Below are positions 9,302-19,631 of a stretch of 62,996 bases of DNA, in pieces. Below the pieces are notes generated by a model that made no database searches, was not told where the DNA came from, and saw only the letters and a program-made list of their open reading frames with translations. This stretch comes from Leptospira sp. (GTDB lineage: Bacteria; Spirochaetota; Leptospiria; Leptospirales; Leptospiraceae). Both the position numbers and the translations under genes were made by a program. Where the stretch lies: the NCBI GenBank assembly GCA_009991425.1, contig JAACWH010000030.1, positions 1 through 62,996 on the forward strand, in the 5' to 3' direction. Positions within the stretch are counted from its first letter, which is position 1. Each line of letters begins with the position of its first letter.

Positions 9302-10045
9302 TCAATTATTATGCTGCTCTACGCAATAGGGGCGACCACTACTCGTACATACTGATGTTCCACTACCTAGCATATTTAAATTGGTTAAGTCACTCCGACC
9401 GAGCACTCCATCACCTGTTGTCTGTGTCCAGTTAGTACAATTATCTCCGTTAGTCCAATTATTATTCAGCCCTGTCCACTGAAGCCCGTTAAAAAAACTA
9501 TCTACTGAGTTGGTCAGTGTTCCGAAAACAAAAATAGCACTCGCGTTAGTTGTAAAAATAACAGTTGAACTGTCGATACTGCGTCTATATTCCATGTTCT
9601 GTAGCAGAACCCATCCAATGTTTTCATTAATACCACTACCAGAGCAATTTGCCGTAGAACAAGCCTGTCTTACTCCAGGAACACTCATCATGGCTTTGTA
9701 AGTTCCAATTCCCGGATATTTAGGGTCAGCCATGCATGCTGCATCCGCACCACTAAGTCCCATATTGCCTAACAGAGGATTGGTTACAGTATAGATTCGT
9801 AAAAAGCTCGGTAGCGGTGTGGACGAAGTAGTCGTTGGTGTAGTAGAGGTTGTATCGGCAGAATTCTCTGCACTAGTTCTATTAGTACTCAATCAAATTA
9901 ATACCAACAAATCACAGTTTATTGAACAGCCTTCTGAAGATTTTTCTAAATCTTGCCCGAGCGGAATCAATAATGGATAACAATTTATAAATAGAAAAAT
10001 AGATATAAAATTAAGAATTTTGGAAGGCAAATAGATTTTATTCAT
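9302..10045 (-). pseudogene. DUF1554 lipoprotein, interrupted by one in-frame TGA
   Basis: Read from ATG at 10045, the frame encodes a lipoprotein signal peptide (MNKIYLPS, hydrophobic stretch, FLFINC with C22), continues to codon 50, and meets TGA at 9895-9893. It then stays open in the same frame for 196 codons to 9302. The open part has a Ser/Thr-rich linker and then a cysteine-rich DUF1554 domain of C-type-lectin-like character, known from leptospiral surface lipoproteins (GADAACMAD, WTGLNNNWT, RPYCVEQ). The only starts after the stop are codons such as TTG at 9892, which would give a protein with no export signal. The ATG overlaps the stop of the upstream gene by 8 nt, so the two were translated as an operon. 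It could be a pseudogene, a phase-like variant or a sequencing error. Confidence 0.75.
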
Positions 10046-10766
10046 TTTTGACTTCTTCTTGGGAGCTTTGAATTAAATTAGGATCTAAATCGCAAATATC
10101 TATGGTTAATGTTTTTCTTGAAATTGATGTAAAACCACCTGCAAAAACTGATATAAGTGTATCCGACCAAGTCGAAGTGTAGTGAATATTTATTGAACTT
10201 GATTTTTTGGGTAAAATGGACTGCCAAGGATCATTTGAAAAAGGGAAATTTCCATAAAGCCAGAACCATTGCTTCATAGATGAATAGGGTTTACAATTTT
10301 TTTCCAAATGATTTAAGAAAAAATATGGCGTTTGGTTGATAGATTTTTCGGATTTTATGAGAAGATTGGATTCTTTATTTTTTAATTCGTCTTCACTAAC
10401 AATCTCGTCTTTATTCTTTATTTCGCCTTCAATAACTGTCTCATCTATATTCTTTTTCTCGGTTTCAATGGTCCGCTCTTCTTTTTCTTTTTTTAAATTT
10501 ATTAATTTTTGTTCTTCTTTTTGACGAACTTTAATAATTTCTTCTTCCGGCAAATTTCTATAAATAACTTTTAGAATGCTTGATTTTAGAAAGGATTTAG
10601 ATTCTCCAGATTCAGTAATGATTTGTATAGAATCTCCCTCTTGGTTGGTAACAATGCCTTTCTCATGGGCACCAGATTTGAGTAAAATTGTATGGGATAG
10701 AATAGATCCAGTAAAGAGAAAAAATATTAAAATAAATCTACGTATAAAAATGCACATAGTATTCAT
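10038..10766 (-). CDS. Exported protein of unknown function, Glu/Lys-rich
   Basis: This is a 242-residue protein. An N-terminal signal peptide (about 25 residues, ending near SILSH) is followed by a small beta region about gene-dosage-like residues 28-70 (ILLKSGAHEKGIVTN, SSILKVIYR). A charged Glu/Lys helix covers ~72-135, and a C-terminal region contains FWLYGNFPFSND and TWSDTLISVFAGGF. I do not recognise a catalytic motif. The last pattern resembles exported leptospiral proteins of unknown role. Its stop overlaps the start of the DUF1554 lipoprotein gene, suggesting they act together at the cell envelope. Confidence 0.7.
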   Translation of the reverse strand: MNTMCIFIRRFILIFFLFTGSILSHTILLKSGAHEKGIVTNQEGDSIQIITESGESKSFLKSSILKVIYRNLPEEEIIKVRQKEEQKLINLKKEKEERTIETEKKNIDETVIEGEIKNKDEIVSEDELKNKESNLLIKSEKSINQTPYFFLNHLEKNCKPYSSMKQWFWLYGNFPFSNDPWQSILPKKSSSINIHYTSTWSDTLISVFAGGFTSISRKTLTIDICDLDPNLIQSSQEEVKNE

Positions 10767-11321
10767 TTTTTTAATTCCCTTATCTTAGCAATTAATTTAA
10801 TAGCGGTTAAAATAATTTTAAAATATTTATAAAATCATTATTGCACAAATTGTCCCAATATTTCCAAGCCTTGGTAAATTTTTATTTTCGCAATCTCTCT
10901 GATTTATATTTCCTGTGGAGATTCAAAGTATAATCCACTCCATAAGGCAATTTCTGAGTCAGAAAAGGGCGCACTCTACATTAGGGAATGGAGTTTTTAA
11001 TAAGATGGCGCTGTATGAGAAAGTTGATGGAACTTGGGACGATATCGAATTCGATGTGGAAAACTCTGAGCCATTGGATATGCCAGCCTTCGCCTTAGGA
11101 TACTGCAGATCGGTATTTCTATTAAGACGACTAGAATATTGCTTATTTAAAATTTTAAGATTAATTTCATTTACGGATTTCAAACGGAATCTAGGATAAA
11201 AAAAAGTAAAAATAAACCGTCAAATTACCTATGATATTTTTTTTTATTCAATATATTATTATCACGTTAATATAAATACAAATGCAAGCAATCTTAAATA
11301 AATATTTAAAGTTAAGTAACG
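10767..11321. other. Intergenic region with possible decayed coding sequence
   Basis: A 94-codon GTG-started frame at 10915-11199 contains QFLSQKRAHSTLGN, which is reminiscent of the C-terminal end of IS3/IS481-type transposases (RxHSxLG). What follows does not continue that family. An opposing open frame covers the same bases, so coding is not established. The last 120 bp before the hybrid kinase are AT-rich and probably hold its promoter. Confidence 0.3.
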
Positions 11322-14300
11322 GTGAATATGCCAAATAAAGAATTACTTGAATTGGAAAATGAAGCATTAATCAAGCGTTTGAACTATGTGTTGGATGCAT
11401 CGATTGATGGAATTTGGGATTGGACTCCTGCTGATGGCATAATCATTTTCTCGAAGGCATGGGTAGAAATGCTGGGTTATGAGGTGGGCGAGCTTGCTTC
11501 CTTGGCGAGTGAATGGTCGGACAGATTGCACCCTGAGGATAAAGCATGGGTTTTTGCAGAAATTGGTAAAGTAACTCAATCTCCTGATAACGGAGATACA
11601 TTCACCCACGAATACCGATTTAGAAATAAAGCAGGGGAATATTTATGGATTCTGAACAAAGCAAAAGTTGTTGAGCGAAATGAAAAAGGGGAAGCAAGTA
11701 GAGTTGTCGGTACACATACCAATATAACCGAACGTAAAAGGGCAGAAGAGGAAATCAAACGTACTAATTTGCTTTTATCAGCTGCTCAACACCTAACAAA
11801 AATGGGAGCATGGGAGCTTGATTTGGCAACGGGTAAAACTTTCTGGACTGATGATGTATATGATATTCATGAAGTTAGTAAAGATTTTAGTATAAATAAT
11901 ATAAATACGTTAGAATTTTATCACCCTGATTACAGATCTTTAATTTCCAAAGCCATTTCAGATAGTATTACAAAACAAACACCCTTTGATGAAAAATGTA
12001 AATTCATAACAGCTAAGAACAATCTGCGTTGGGTTCGTGCTTCGGGCTATCCAGTAGTGAAAGATGGTAAAGTGAATAAGGTCATCGGGATGTTTACTGA
12101 TATTACACAGGAGGAAACCGATAAAGAAGAAATTGCTCGAGAGCAACTTTTCTCGAAGCAATTGCTAGAAAATATGGCTGATGGCTTTTCCGTGATTGAT
12201 CTTGAGGGAAGGCAGACTTTGGTGAACAAAGCATTTTGTGATATGACAGGGTTTTCGGAAGACGAGCTCATTGGTCAAAAAGCTCCGTACCCTTATTGGC
12301 CTGCTGAAGAACTAGAAAATATAGCTAAAGCTTTCCAGAAAACATTAGATGGTGAGCTGAGCAGTTTTGAACTCACATTCCAAACGAAGAACGGAAAGCG
12401 TTTTCCCGTTCAACTGTCCACAAGCGTCTTAAAAGATGAATTCGGAAACACAATCAACTTCTTCGCTAACATTAAAGATATTACCGAAAAAAAACAAAGT
12501 GAATTTAAATTACAACAATCGAGTTTATTGCTTTCTTCAATAAATAAAATCAATAATTATTTGGTTAACGAAGTTCTTGTTATAAACGAGGTTACTAAAA
12601 TATTGCAAAAAATTTGTTCTATATTAGTAAACGACACAAAATTTCATATGGCTTGGGTTGGCTTGGTAAATGATGTTACACATGAAGTTGAAAAAATAGC
12701 TGAAGAAGGTGATGAATTTGGTTATTTAAAAAACATAAAAATATTTACTAATAATCCCACACATGCTAACGGACCAATTGTATTGTCATTAAAAACAAAT
12801 AATAGTATTATTGTAAATGATGCAATGAATGATGAACGATTAAAATCATGGAAGACTGAAAGAAAAAAAACCAGTTGGAATTCGTCTATAGTTATACCTA
12901 TTTTGATGCCATTAAATAAACAAGCTGCTTTGGTAGTGTATTCAAACACCAAAAACTATTTTACTGCTGAAATAGTAGAAATGCTAGAAGGCTGTGTAGC
13001 AAATATTCAAATTGCATTTAATCAAATACACACGCAAAAAAAATTAAAAATTAGCGAAAACCGATTGCGTGCCATAATTGACTACACTCCTGAATGTATA
13101 AAAGTTATTAACTCGAAAGGTGAGTTAGTAGAAATGAATGCATCTGGATTGGCAATGTTAGAAGCAAATACAATTGAGGATGTAACTTCAAAATCATTAA
13201 TTAATTTTGTTTTACCAAACTATAAAGAAGCATTTAGAGATTTGCTTATAAACTGTATCGCTGGCAAACGAGGTAATTTAGAATTTGAAATACAAGGTTT
13301 AAAAGGCACCAAGCGTTGGCTATCAACTACAGCTATACCTTTTAAAAGAGAAGATTCTGACGAGAAAAAAGTATTAGGCCTAACGCTTGATATTACGCAA
13401 CGTAAAATATCGGAATTTGAATTATTAGAAAGTGAAAAGAACCGCAATGAAGCCCAAAGCATGGCCAAACTTGGTCGGTGGGAATTGAATCTGGTGACCA
13501 ACCAGCTGCATTGGTCTGATTCGGTATTTGAAATATTTGAAATTGATAAAGAACAATTCGGCGAAAATTACGAGGCATTCTTAAATATCATCCACCCCGA
13601 TGATCACCAATTGGTATCTGAAGCCTACGCTCGTTCTATAGAAACCAAACAACCTTATAAAATAGAACATCGCCTGCTAATGGCTGATGGGCGTATAAAG
13701 TGGGTAAAGGAAAGTTGCAAAACCGATTATGATGAAAAGGGCAAAGCCTTAATAAGTGTAGGCATAGTTCAAGATGTTACTGAAATGCGCGAGAGCGAAA
13801 CACAGCTTGCGAATGAAAAATATAGACTTTCCCTTATCCTGGAAGGAACCAACGTAGGCACCTGGGAATGGAATATAAAAACAGGAGAAACAGTTTTTAA
13901 TGAGCGTTGGGCGGAAATAATCGGATATACTCTGGAGGAGATCTCCCCAGTTTCAATAGAAACCTGGAAACGGTTCACACATCCTGATGATCTGAAATTG
14001 TCAGGTGAATTGCTGGAAAAGCATTTTAATGGAGAGCTGGATTATTACGAATATGAAGCGAGGATGAAACACAAAGAAGGGTATTGGGTATGGGTAAATG
14101 ACAGGGGGAAAGTCCATAAATGGACTGAGGATGGTGAGGCACTTCTCATGTCTGGAACGCACCAGGATATCACCGAACGGAAGGTAATTGAGAATGAACT
14201 AAAAATTACCAAACAAAGAACAGAAGAAAGTGAAGCTAGACTTATCCTTGCTCAAGCGGTAGCAAAAGTTGGAAGCTGGGAAACGGATTTGGAAACCTTA

Positions 14301-15890
14301 GAAGTAGTTTGGTCGGAGGAAACCTATAAGATTTTTGGAACAGATCATTTAAGTTTTCAGGCATCGCATTCTGCTTTTTTGGAATTTGTTCATCCAGAAG
14401 ATAAGGATATAGTAGATAAAGCTTTTTTGGAGTCATTTACAAAAACAGGTATCAACGTGGTAGAGCACCGAATCATAACCCTTGATAATATTGTAAAACA
14501 CGTAGAAGAACGTTGGCAGATTCATTTAGATTTAAATGGGAAACCTATCCAGGCTGTGGGTACTTGCCAGGATATTGGTGAAAGAAAGCTTGCTGAAAAT
14601 GAGCTAAAGCGGGCCAAAGAAAAAGCAGAAGCCGCAAATAATGCAAAGTCCGAGTTTCTTGCCAACATGAGCCACGAAATCCGTACTCCGCTCAATGGGG
14701 TAATTGGTTTTACGGAATTACTTACACAAACTCCACTAAACCCTATTCAACAACAATATGCTAATTATGCAAATGTATCTGGTCATGCACTCTTAGGAAT
14801 TATCAATGATATACTTGATTTTTCTAAGATAGAAGCTGGTATGTTAGAGCTTGAAGTAATGAAGACAGATCTGGTAGAGCTTTTAGAAAACAGCATCGAT
14901 ATAGTAAAATTCTCAGCAGCAGACAAAAAGCTTGAATTATTATTGGATATCGATCCTTCTAACCCTCCTTATGCTCATATTGACCCTATTCGCACCAAAC
15001 AGATTTTAGCAAATCTTTTGAGCAATGCAGTAAAATTTACACAAAAAGGTGAAGTTGCCCTCAGAGCAGTCTATCAGGCACTTGAAGGCAAAAAAGGTAA
15101 ACTTTCCATATCAGTAATTGATACGGGCATAGGCATTACTGAAGAGCAAAAATCAAAACTTTTTAAATCTTTTTCACAAGCTGACAATTCCACCACACGT
15201 AAATTTGGAGGTACAGGTTTAGGGCTTGTTATTTCGCAAATGATTGCAGAAAAAATGGGAAGCAAAATCAAAATAGATAGCACTGCTTATGTTGGCAGTA
15301 ATTTCTCTTTTGACATCATCACGGATTTTGAACAGGTAGAAAAACTAGACAACACACAGATTAAAGACGTAAAGCATGTTTTGAAGATTGATGAGAATGT
15401 TAACAGTCTTTCTCATTCCGGTCAGACAATGGAAACTATCCATCAGCAAGTAACTGAAAAGTCATTACCAATTAGCAATACTACTGCAAGAATAAAAATC
15501 CTTATAGCTGAGGATAATTCTTTGAATATGATGCTTACCAAAACCATGATTTCAAAGCTTATACCCAATAGCGAATGTTATGAAGCAAAAAATGGACTAG
15601 AAGCTATTGAGCAATACCAAAGCATATTACCAGACTTAATATTTATGGATATACAAATGCCTGAACTCGACGGCACTGAAGCTACTAAAAAAATAAGAGA
15701 GTTGGAAATTAACAAAAGCAAACAAGTTCCCATCATTGCTCTCACAGCGGGTGCATTAAAAGAGGAAAAAGATAAATGTCTTGGCGCAGGAATGGATGAT
15801 TTTATAACTAAGCCAATTGAATCTTCTAAAATAAAAGCAGTATTGAATAAATTCTTAGAGCAAGAAAAAAATGGTAGCACTGATAAGTAA
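11322..15890 (+). CDS. Multi-PAS hybrid histidine kinase
   Basis: This 1522-residue protein has no membrane segments and is probably cytosolic. PAS/PAC modules lie at about 15-140, 148-270 and 272-395. A GAF-like domain covers ~400-575, and further PAS modules lie at ~578-700, 705-830, 832-960 and 965-1090. HisKA follows with H1118 ([17 protein letters not shown]), then HATPase_c with N box ([14 protein letters not shown]) and G boxes ([16 protein letters not shown]). A C-terminal receiver (~1390-1510) has D1443 in IFMDIQMPE. There is no Hpt domain, so phosphorelay would need a separate Hpt protein. The GAF-PAS4 part (12500-13400) looks more AT-rich than its flanks, suggesting a mosaic. The start is GTG 11322 or ATG 11328. 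Transposase-like debris flanks the gene. Confidence 0.9.
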   Translation: MNMPNKELLELENEALIKRLNYVLDASIDGIWDWTPADGIIIFSKAWVEMLGYEVGELASLASEWSDRLHPEDKAWVFAEIGKVTQSPDNGDTFTHEYRFRNKAGEYLWILNKAKVVERNEKGEASRVVGTHTNITERKRAEEEIKRTNLLLSAAQHLTKMGAWELDLATGKTFWTDDVYDIHEVSKDFSINNINTLEFYHPDYRSLISKAISDSITKQTPFDEKCKFITAKNNLRWVRASGYPVVKDGKVNKVIGMFTDITQEETDKEEIAREQLFSKQLLENMADGFSVIDLEGRQTLVNKAFCDMTGFSEDELIGQKAPYPYWPAEELENIAKAFQKTLDGELSSFELTFQTKNGKRFPVQLSTSVLKDEFGNTINFFANIKDITEKKQSEFKLQQSSLLLSSINKINNYLVNEVLVINEVTKILQKICSILVNDTKFHMAWVGLVNDVTHEVEKIAEEGDEFGYLKNIKIFTNNPTHANGPIVLSLKTNNSIIVNDAMNDERLKSWKTERKKTSWNSSIVIPILMPLNKQAALVVYSNTKNYFTAEIVEMLEGCVANIQIAFNQIHTQKKLKISENRLRAIIDYTPECIKVINSKGELVEMNASGLAMLEANTIEDVTSKSLINFVLPNYKEAFRDLLINCIAGKRGNLEFEIQGLKGTKRWLSTTAIPFKREDSDEKKVLGLTLDITQRKISEFELLESEKNRNEAQSMAKLGRWELNLVTNQLHWSDSVFEIFEIDKEQFGENYEAFLNIIHPDDHQLVSEAYARSIETKQPYKIEHRLLMADGRIKWVKESCKTDYDEKGKALISVGIVQDVTEMRESETQLANEKYRLSLILEGTNVGTWEWNIKTGETVFNERWAEIIGYTLEEISPVSIETWKRFTHPDDLKLSGELLEKHFNGELDYYEYEARMKHKEGYWVWVNDRGKVHKWTEDGEALLMSGTHQDITERKVIENELKITKQRTEESEARLILAQAVAKVGSWETDLETLEVVWSEETYKIFGTDHLSFQASHSAFLEFVHPEDKDIVDKAFLESFTKTGINVVEHRIITLDNIVKHVEERWQIHLDLNGKPIQAVGTCQDIGERKLAENELKRAKEKAEAANNAKSEFLANMSHEIRTPLNGVIGFTELLTQTPLNPIQQQYANYANVSGHALLGIINDILDFSKIEAGMLELEVMKTDLVELLENSIDIVKFSAADKKLELLLDIDPSNPPYAHIDPIRTKQILANLLSNAVKFTQKGEVALRAVYQALEGKKGKLSISVIDTGIGITEEQKSKLFKSFSQADNSTTRKFGGTGLGLVISQMIAEKMGSKIKIDSTAYVGSNFSFDIITDFEQVEKLDNTQIKDVKHVLKIDENVNSLSHSGQTMETIHQQVTEKSLPISNTTARIKILIAEDNSLNMMLTKTMISKLIPNSECYEAKNGLEAIEQYQSILPDLIFMDIQMPELDGTEATKKIRELEINKSKQVPIIALTAGALKEEKDKCLGAGMDDFITKPIESSKIKAVLNKFLEQEKNGSTDK

Positions 15891-15897
15891 ATCATAA

Positions 15898-16124
15898 GTG
15901 TTTAAAAAAGTTCATAGTAATGTCGTAGAAGGATCAAATGGAATCCTTAAGAAAGCTATGAAACAATACAAAGTTTCAATTGTAAGTATAGTCAATTGTA
16001 TTTGAATGAGTATGCGGTTGGAAAGAATATACGCTTCTTTGATGTAGAGAAGAATGTTATATTTGGTAATTTAGATACATCGAAAAATTGTGGAAAGAAG
16101 ATAAGGGAGATACATGAGGAATGA
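15898..16124 (+). pseudogene. Frameshifted transposase C-terminal remnant (IS1595-like)
   Basis: One frame reads VFKKVHSNVVEGSNGILKKA and then MKQYKVSI before a stop. The next frame continues KYSQLYLNEYAVGKNIRFF to TGA near 16124. Together they match the layout of the DDE end of IS1595/ISXO2-type transposases: His-Asn-x-x-Glu, Lys-rich helix, then YLxEYxxRxNxR. A single frameshift near 15985 separates the halves. The rest of the element is missing. Family assignment is by eye. Confidence 0.4.
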
Positions 16125-16582
16125 GACCGTTTAAAGTTTTAGGTGTACAACAAATCGCAATCGGTGGAGAAGATAAATCTAAGCTAGAAAAGTTCTGGGT
16201 AGATATTATGGGACTTGCTAAGGTTTCTAGCTTCCGTAGTGAGAAGGAAAATGTGGATGAAGATATTCTCTCAATGGGTAAGGGTGCATTTGCAGTTGAA
16301 GTTGATATTATGCAACCAATTGATCCAACTAAGAGTCCAAAAGTTCATGAACCAAAACTCAATCATATTGGACTATGGATAGATGATTTAGCTAGAGCAG
16401 TCGAATGGCTAACTGAACAAGGTGTTCGATTTACTCCAGGTGGAATTCGAAAAGGGGCTGCAGGTTATGATGTATGCTTCATTCATCCAAAAGGTAATGA
16501 GCAGTTTCCACTATCTTCAGAGGGCGTGCTAGTTGAACTTGTGCAAGCTCCTCAAGATGTTATATCTGCTCTTAGTAAATAA
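16121..16582 (+). CDS. VOC (glyoxalase/bleomycin-resistance) superfamily protein
   Basis: This is a 153-residue protein with two beta-alpha-beta-beta-beta modules. Likely metal ligands are Gln in the first strand (VQQIAIGG), His in [10 protein letters not shown] and Glu in VLVELVQAP. The arrangement resembles lactoylglutathione lyase and methylmalonyl-CoA epimerase, but the first ligand is Gln rather than His and no substrate can be assigned. It is preceded by the transposase remnant and followed by a long hairpin, so it is probably transcribed alone. Confidence 0.75.
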   Translation: MRPFKVLGVQQIAIGGEDKSKLEKFWVDIMGLAKVSSFRSEKENVDEDILSMGKGAFAVEVDIMQPIDPTKSPKVHEPKLNHIGLWIDDLARAVEWLTEQGVRFTPGGIRKGAAGYDVCFIHPKGNEQFPLSSEGVLVELVQAPQDVISALSK

Positions 16583-16627
16583 AAAATACAATTTGTAGTT
16601 TTGTTCTAGTAATAAAATACAATTTGT

Positions 16628-16664
16628 TCAGAATCCATATTTACCTTTTCTATGGATTCTGAAT
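16628..16664. terminator. Bidirectional hairpin between convergent genes
   Basis: A perfect 13-bp inverted repeat (TTCAGAATCCATA / TATGGATTCTGAA, 11-nt loop) lies between the convergent VOC and arsR-type genes and is AT-rich on both flanks. T-tracts are imperfect, but position and stem length suggest it ends both transcripts. Confidence 0.65.
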
Positions 16665-16676
16665 TTAGATTGTAGA

Positions 16677-16976
16677 TTATTTTTTGAAAAGGCGAACAAT
16701 TACTGAGTTTAGTTCTTTAAACTTAGAATCTTTTAATGAATAAAAAACTTGATTGGATTTTTTTCTAGATTCAAGTATTCCATTGTTCTTCATTTTGCTA
16801 AGATGCTGAGAAGCAGCTGATTGGCTAGTTCCCAATAATTCTACTAAGTCACCCACAGATCTTTCTTCTTTAGCAAGGGCGAACATAATCATTAAACGGA
16901 TAGGATGTGCTATCCCTTGAAGCCCTTTAACAGCCTGATCAATCTGTGTTTTAGAAAGTTCTGATTTTAATTTCAT
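16677..16976 (-). CDS. ArsR-family winged-helix transcriptional regulator
   Basis: This 99-residue DNA-binding protein is close to the usual ArsR/SmtB size. The recognition helix region is VGDLVELLGTSQSAASQHLS, followed by the wing (KNNGILESRKKSNQVFYSLK). No metal-binding cysteine pair (such as ELCVCDL) is present, so it belongs to the metal-independent branch typified by regulators of lipid or sulfur metabolism. A 20-bp palindrome sits about 35 bp upstream and could be its own operator. It lies downstream of the SDR gene on the same strand. Confidence 0.85.
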   Translation of the reverse strand: MKLKSELSKTQIDQAVKGLQGIAHPIRLMIMFALAKEERSVGDLVELLGTSQSAASQHLSKMKNNGILESRKKSNQVFYSLKDSKFKELNSVIVRLFKK

Positions 16977-17010
16977 AAATGTATATAATACTTCTTAGGT
17001 ATTCTCCATT

Positions 17011-17030
17011 TACCATTTAAATAAATGGTA
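17011..17030. promoter_or_regulatory. Palindromic operator candidate for the ArsR-type regulator
   Basis: TACCATTTAAATAAATGGTA is a perfect 9+2+9 palindrome between the SDR stop and the regulator start. A TATTAT hexamer lies between it and the ATG on the minus strand, so binding would cover the -35 region. Operators of this form fit ArsR dimers. Confidence 0.55.
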
Positions 17031-17095
17031 CTTGAAATATATATCTTTCTTTAGGGCTTTACGCTTCAAGAAAAAAATTAACAAATCAAAAAAAA

Positions 17096-17863
17096 TTAAA
17101 TTCTTACTCCACCAGATATTTCTAATACAACACCTGTAATCAAATCATTTTCGATTATAAACTGTGCAGTTGAAGCGATTTCATCTGGTTCTCCCAATCG
17201 ACCAACAGGAATTATTTTTTTCCATTTTTCCAGAGCTTCATTATTCATATCTTTAAGCACCATTTCAGTTCCAATAAAACCTGGAGCAATACCAGCCACT
17301 CTAATTCCGTAACGAGATAATTCTTTTGACCATGTAACAGTCATTGCTGCAACTCCCGCTTTAGCAGCAGAGTAATTAGTCTGACCTGCATTCCCATGCA
17401 TTGCAACAGAGGCGATGGGAATGATAACTCCTGACTTTTGAACAGCCATTACACTAGCTGCTTCTCTTGCTGTTAAAAATACGCCAGTTAGGTTAACATC
17501 AATAACAGATTGCCACTGTTCTATAGACATTTTGCTTTTTATCTGACCAGTTTCTTTGTCAGTTCGAATCAGAAGTCCATCTCTTAGTATTCCTGCGTTT
17601 AGAATAGCTACATCCAAGGAACCAAATTCTTTTTTGGCTCCTTCCATAAGTTTTGTAGCATCCTCTTCTTGGGAGACATTGGCTTGGATACCAATAGTTT
17701 TTATTCCATCTTTTTTAAATTCTTCAACGGTTTCTTGTAGTTTCTCATTTTGGATATCAGAAAGAACAATGTTCGCGCCTTGCTTTCCTAAACGATGTGC
17801 CATTGCTTTTCCAAGTCCACCAGCTGATCCAGTGACTACTACAGTTTTATCTTTTAATATCAT
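17096..17863 (-). CDS. Short-chain dehydrogenase/reductase, FabG-like
   Basis: This 255-residue NAD(P)-dependent oxidoreductase is of classical SDR type. The Rossmann motif is TGSAGGLG (residues 11-18), with NAG at 89-91 and the catalytic set S152, Y164 and K168 (YSAAK). The C-terminal GGVRI closes the fold. It is close to 3-ketoacyl reductases and 3-hydroxyacyl-CoA dehydrogenases, and the true substrate is not evident. Its start overlaps the stop of the GHKL gene by 4 nt (ATGA), so they are translationally coupled. Confidence 0.85.
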   Translation of the reverse strand: MILKDKTVVVTGSAGGLGKAMAHRLGKQGANIVLSDIQNEKLQETVEEFKKDGIKTIGIQANVSQEEDATKLMEGAKKEFGSLDVAILNAGILRDGLLIRTDKETGQIKSKMSIEQWQSVIDVNLTGVFLTAREAASVMAVQKSGVIIPIASVAMHGNAGQTNYSAAKAGVAAMTVTWSKELSRYGIRVAGIAPGFIGTEMVLKDMNNEALEKWKKIIPVGRLGEPDEIASTAQFIIENDLITGVVLEISGGVRI

Positions 17864-18573
17864 GCTACTTCTTTTTCCCTTTCTATGTTTTCTATTGATC
17901 TAATGCTTACGTAATTTTCGTTAAATGGTATTTCAACTCGAGCGATCGTATGAGTTTCTGTTGTAATGATTCGAAATAAATTTGGATCAATTCCTTCGTT
18001 TTTCATTAATATCATAATCAATGCAATACCAAGTCCAGCTCCCTCAGTATTATCCATATTGTCCATATAGAACTCAGCGATATCATTATAACCCATAGCT
18101 TTTTTCATTTTTTCCCGCATTCTAGTTTCTTCATCTTTGATAACAGGAGTGTTATTTTTAACTTCTACGTAAAGTCCATCTTGGCAATAGTGAAATCTTA
18201 TATTTACAAAAACCCCACGGGCAAGGCATCGTTTCCCATATTCTTCTGCCATCTTTTCGGAGAATTTTTTCTTATAATTTTCAAGACCTTTTTCATAATC
18301 ATGAGGATCTGTTATGTTAAGACCTTCATCTTCGAAGAACACTCTTTTTTGATTTGCTTTAACACCATTAATTGCTAGTTCTTTTGTAATTGTATAAAGC
18401 ATTTCTACAAATTGTTCATTTTCTAAATGTTTACACATTTCAGTTATGATTTTTAATACATATTTTTCTAAATTGGAGTTCATTCTAGAGGATCGAATTG
18501 TAAATTTATTTGTTCTGCTGATTAAATCAGGGATCTCATCTTCTAATTTTTGAAAACTTTTTGCCATAATCAT
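17860..18573 (-). CDS. Stand-alone GHKL (histidine-kinase-type) ATPase domain protein
   Basis: This 237-residue soluble protein carries a HATPase_c fold but no dimerisation/phospho-histidine domain. The N box is [15 protein letters not shown] (residues 65-78) and a G box is [18 protein letters not shown] (~177-194). An unusual charged insert of ~60 residues lies between strands. Such lone ATPases act as anti-sigma-like kinases or ATP sensors, and no sigma or anti-anti-sigma gene is beside it. An AGAAGG Shine-Dalgarno lies just upstream, and ATG at 18573 or 18567 could be used. Confidence 0.7.
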   Translation of the reverse strand: MIMAKSFQKLEDEIPDLISRTNKFTIRSSRMNSNLEKYVLKIITEMCKHLENEQFVEMLYTITKELAINGVKANQKRVFFEDEGLNITDPHDYEKGLENYKKKFSEKMAEEYGKRCLARGVFVNIRFHYCQDGLYVEVKNNTPVIKDEETRMREKMKKAMGYNDIAEFYMDNMDNTEGAGLGIALIMILMKNEGIDPNLFRIITTETHTIARVEIPFNENYVSIRSIENIEREKEVA

Positions 18574-18608
18574 TCATCCTTCTATAAATGTAATATTAGA
18601 GAGCTCTT

Positions 18609-19382
18609 TTGGAAAATCAATATATTTATTTGGACATAGGTGATACCGTTCTGCACTTGAGGCAATCACCAGGTGAAATATACTTAGATCTCATAAATAG
18701 CTTCGGCATGGATATAAGTGGTATTGAATCTATTAAAGCTAACGAAGCCTTTTATAAGGCTTGGAAATATCTTGATAATAAATTTCAAAAGCCAGATTAT
18801 AGAGATCGCTACTCATTTCATCCGAAAGGATCAATTGGTTTTTGGAATGATTTGATTGCATTTTTTTTAAATTCCCTTCATTTGCCCAATCATGATTCCC
18901 TTAGGAAATATATTTTCGAATCCTTTGAGACTGGCGAGCATTGGGAGATAGAACCATCATTCTTTGAATTAGTTCATCTAGCCCAAGAAAATGAAATTAA
19001 AATGGGTGTGCTATCCAATTGGGACAATCGTCTTCGAAATTTACTCAAAAAGAAGGAAATATATGATTATTTCGATGATTTTATTATTTCAGGAGAAATT
19101 GGATTTGAGAAGCCCAGTTCAGAGATATTTATGGCAGCAGAGAAGAGAATAGGGCGTTCTGGAGACTCTATTCTCTATGCAGGTGATAAGTTGAGCCTAG
19201 ATTGGATTCCTGCCTCAGAAAGAGGTTGGAAGGCTTTCTTATTTCTTTCTGAATGGAAAAATCAACCTGCTCAAAATAATTTTACAAAGGCAGAAAATCT
19301 ACCAAAAGGATGCGACATAATCAATAAATTGGATACAATACTCGGAAAGCATATGAATTCAATTGACGCAAAAGCGCCTTAA
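18609..19382 (+). CDS. HAD-superfamily hydrolase, HDHD3-like
   Basis: This 257-residue enzyme resembles the haloacid dehalogenase phosphatases. Motif I reads YLDIGDTV, with D9 as nucleophile and the DxxDT spacing typical of HDHD3-like members rather than DxDGT. A helical cap covers about 20-105. Motif II is VLSNWD, motif III is the Lys in GFEKPSSEIF, and motif IV is YAGDKLSLDW. The substrate is unknown. Its last codons overlap the promoter for the tRNA-secE unit, whose TTGACG lies at 19363-19368. Confidence 0.85.
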   Translation: MENQYIYLDIGDTVLHLRQSPGEIYLDLINSFGMDISGIESIKANEAFYKAWKYLDNKFQKPDYRDRYSFHPKGSIGFWNDLIAFFLNSLHLPNHDSLRKYIFESFETGEHWEIEPSFFELVHLAQENEIKMGVLSNWDNRLRNLLKKKEIYDYFDDFIISGEIGFEKPSSEIFMAAEKRIGRSGDSILYAGDKLSLDWIPASERGWKAFLFLSEWKNQPAQNNFTKAENLPKGCDIINKLDTILGKHMNSIDAKAP

Positions 19383-19392
19383 AAAATATTGT
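19363..19392 (+). promoter_or_regulatory. Sigma-70 promoter for tRNA-Thr/tRNA-Trp/secE
   Basis: TTGACG (19363-19368), an 18-nt spacer and TATTGT (19387-19392) precede tRNA-Thr by 39 nt. The element begins inside the 3' end of the HAD gene. The spacing and -10 match the promoter before tRNA-Lys. Confidence 0.65.
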
Positions 19393-19429
19393 ATATTTCT
19401 AGCCTTTTCAAAGAAGGGAAAGTCGTATT

Positions 19430-19503
<74 letters not shown>

Positions 19504-19511
19504 TGTAAAAT

Positions 19512-19585
19512 AGGGCCGTAGTTTAGTGGTAGAACAAGGATCTCCAAAGTCCTTGGTGGTGGTTCGATTCCATCCGGCCCTGCCA
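19512..19585 (+). tRNA. tRNA-Trp (CCA)
   Basis: The acceptor is AGGGCCG/CGGCCCT, the D stem GTTT/GAAC, and the anticodon stem AGGAT/GTCCT with loop CTCCAAA (anticodon CCA). The T arm is GGTGG-TTCGATT-CCATC. Discriminator G is followed by an encoded CCA. It lies just in front of secE. Confidence 0.93.
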
Positions 19586-19631
19586 ATAGACTCGGATATG
19601 AGCGAAATTGAGCTAGATTGAAGGAATATAA

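Noticed and set aside
10915..11199. 94-residue plus-strand gene
   Set aside because: The opposite strand is also open, no family is recognised beyond a short transposase-like motif, and the start is a GTG without a good ribosome site. It is described as possible debris instead.
16585..16626. Direct repeat AAAATACAATTTGT in two copies after the VOC gene
   Set aside because: Short, AT-rich and next to a terminator; could be chance or slippage and is not tied to any element.
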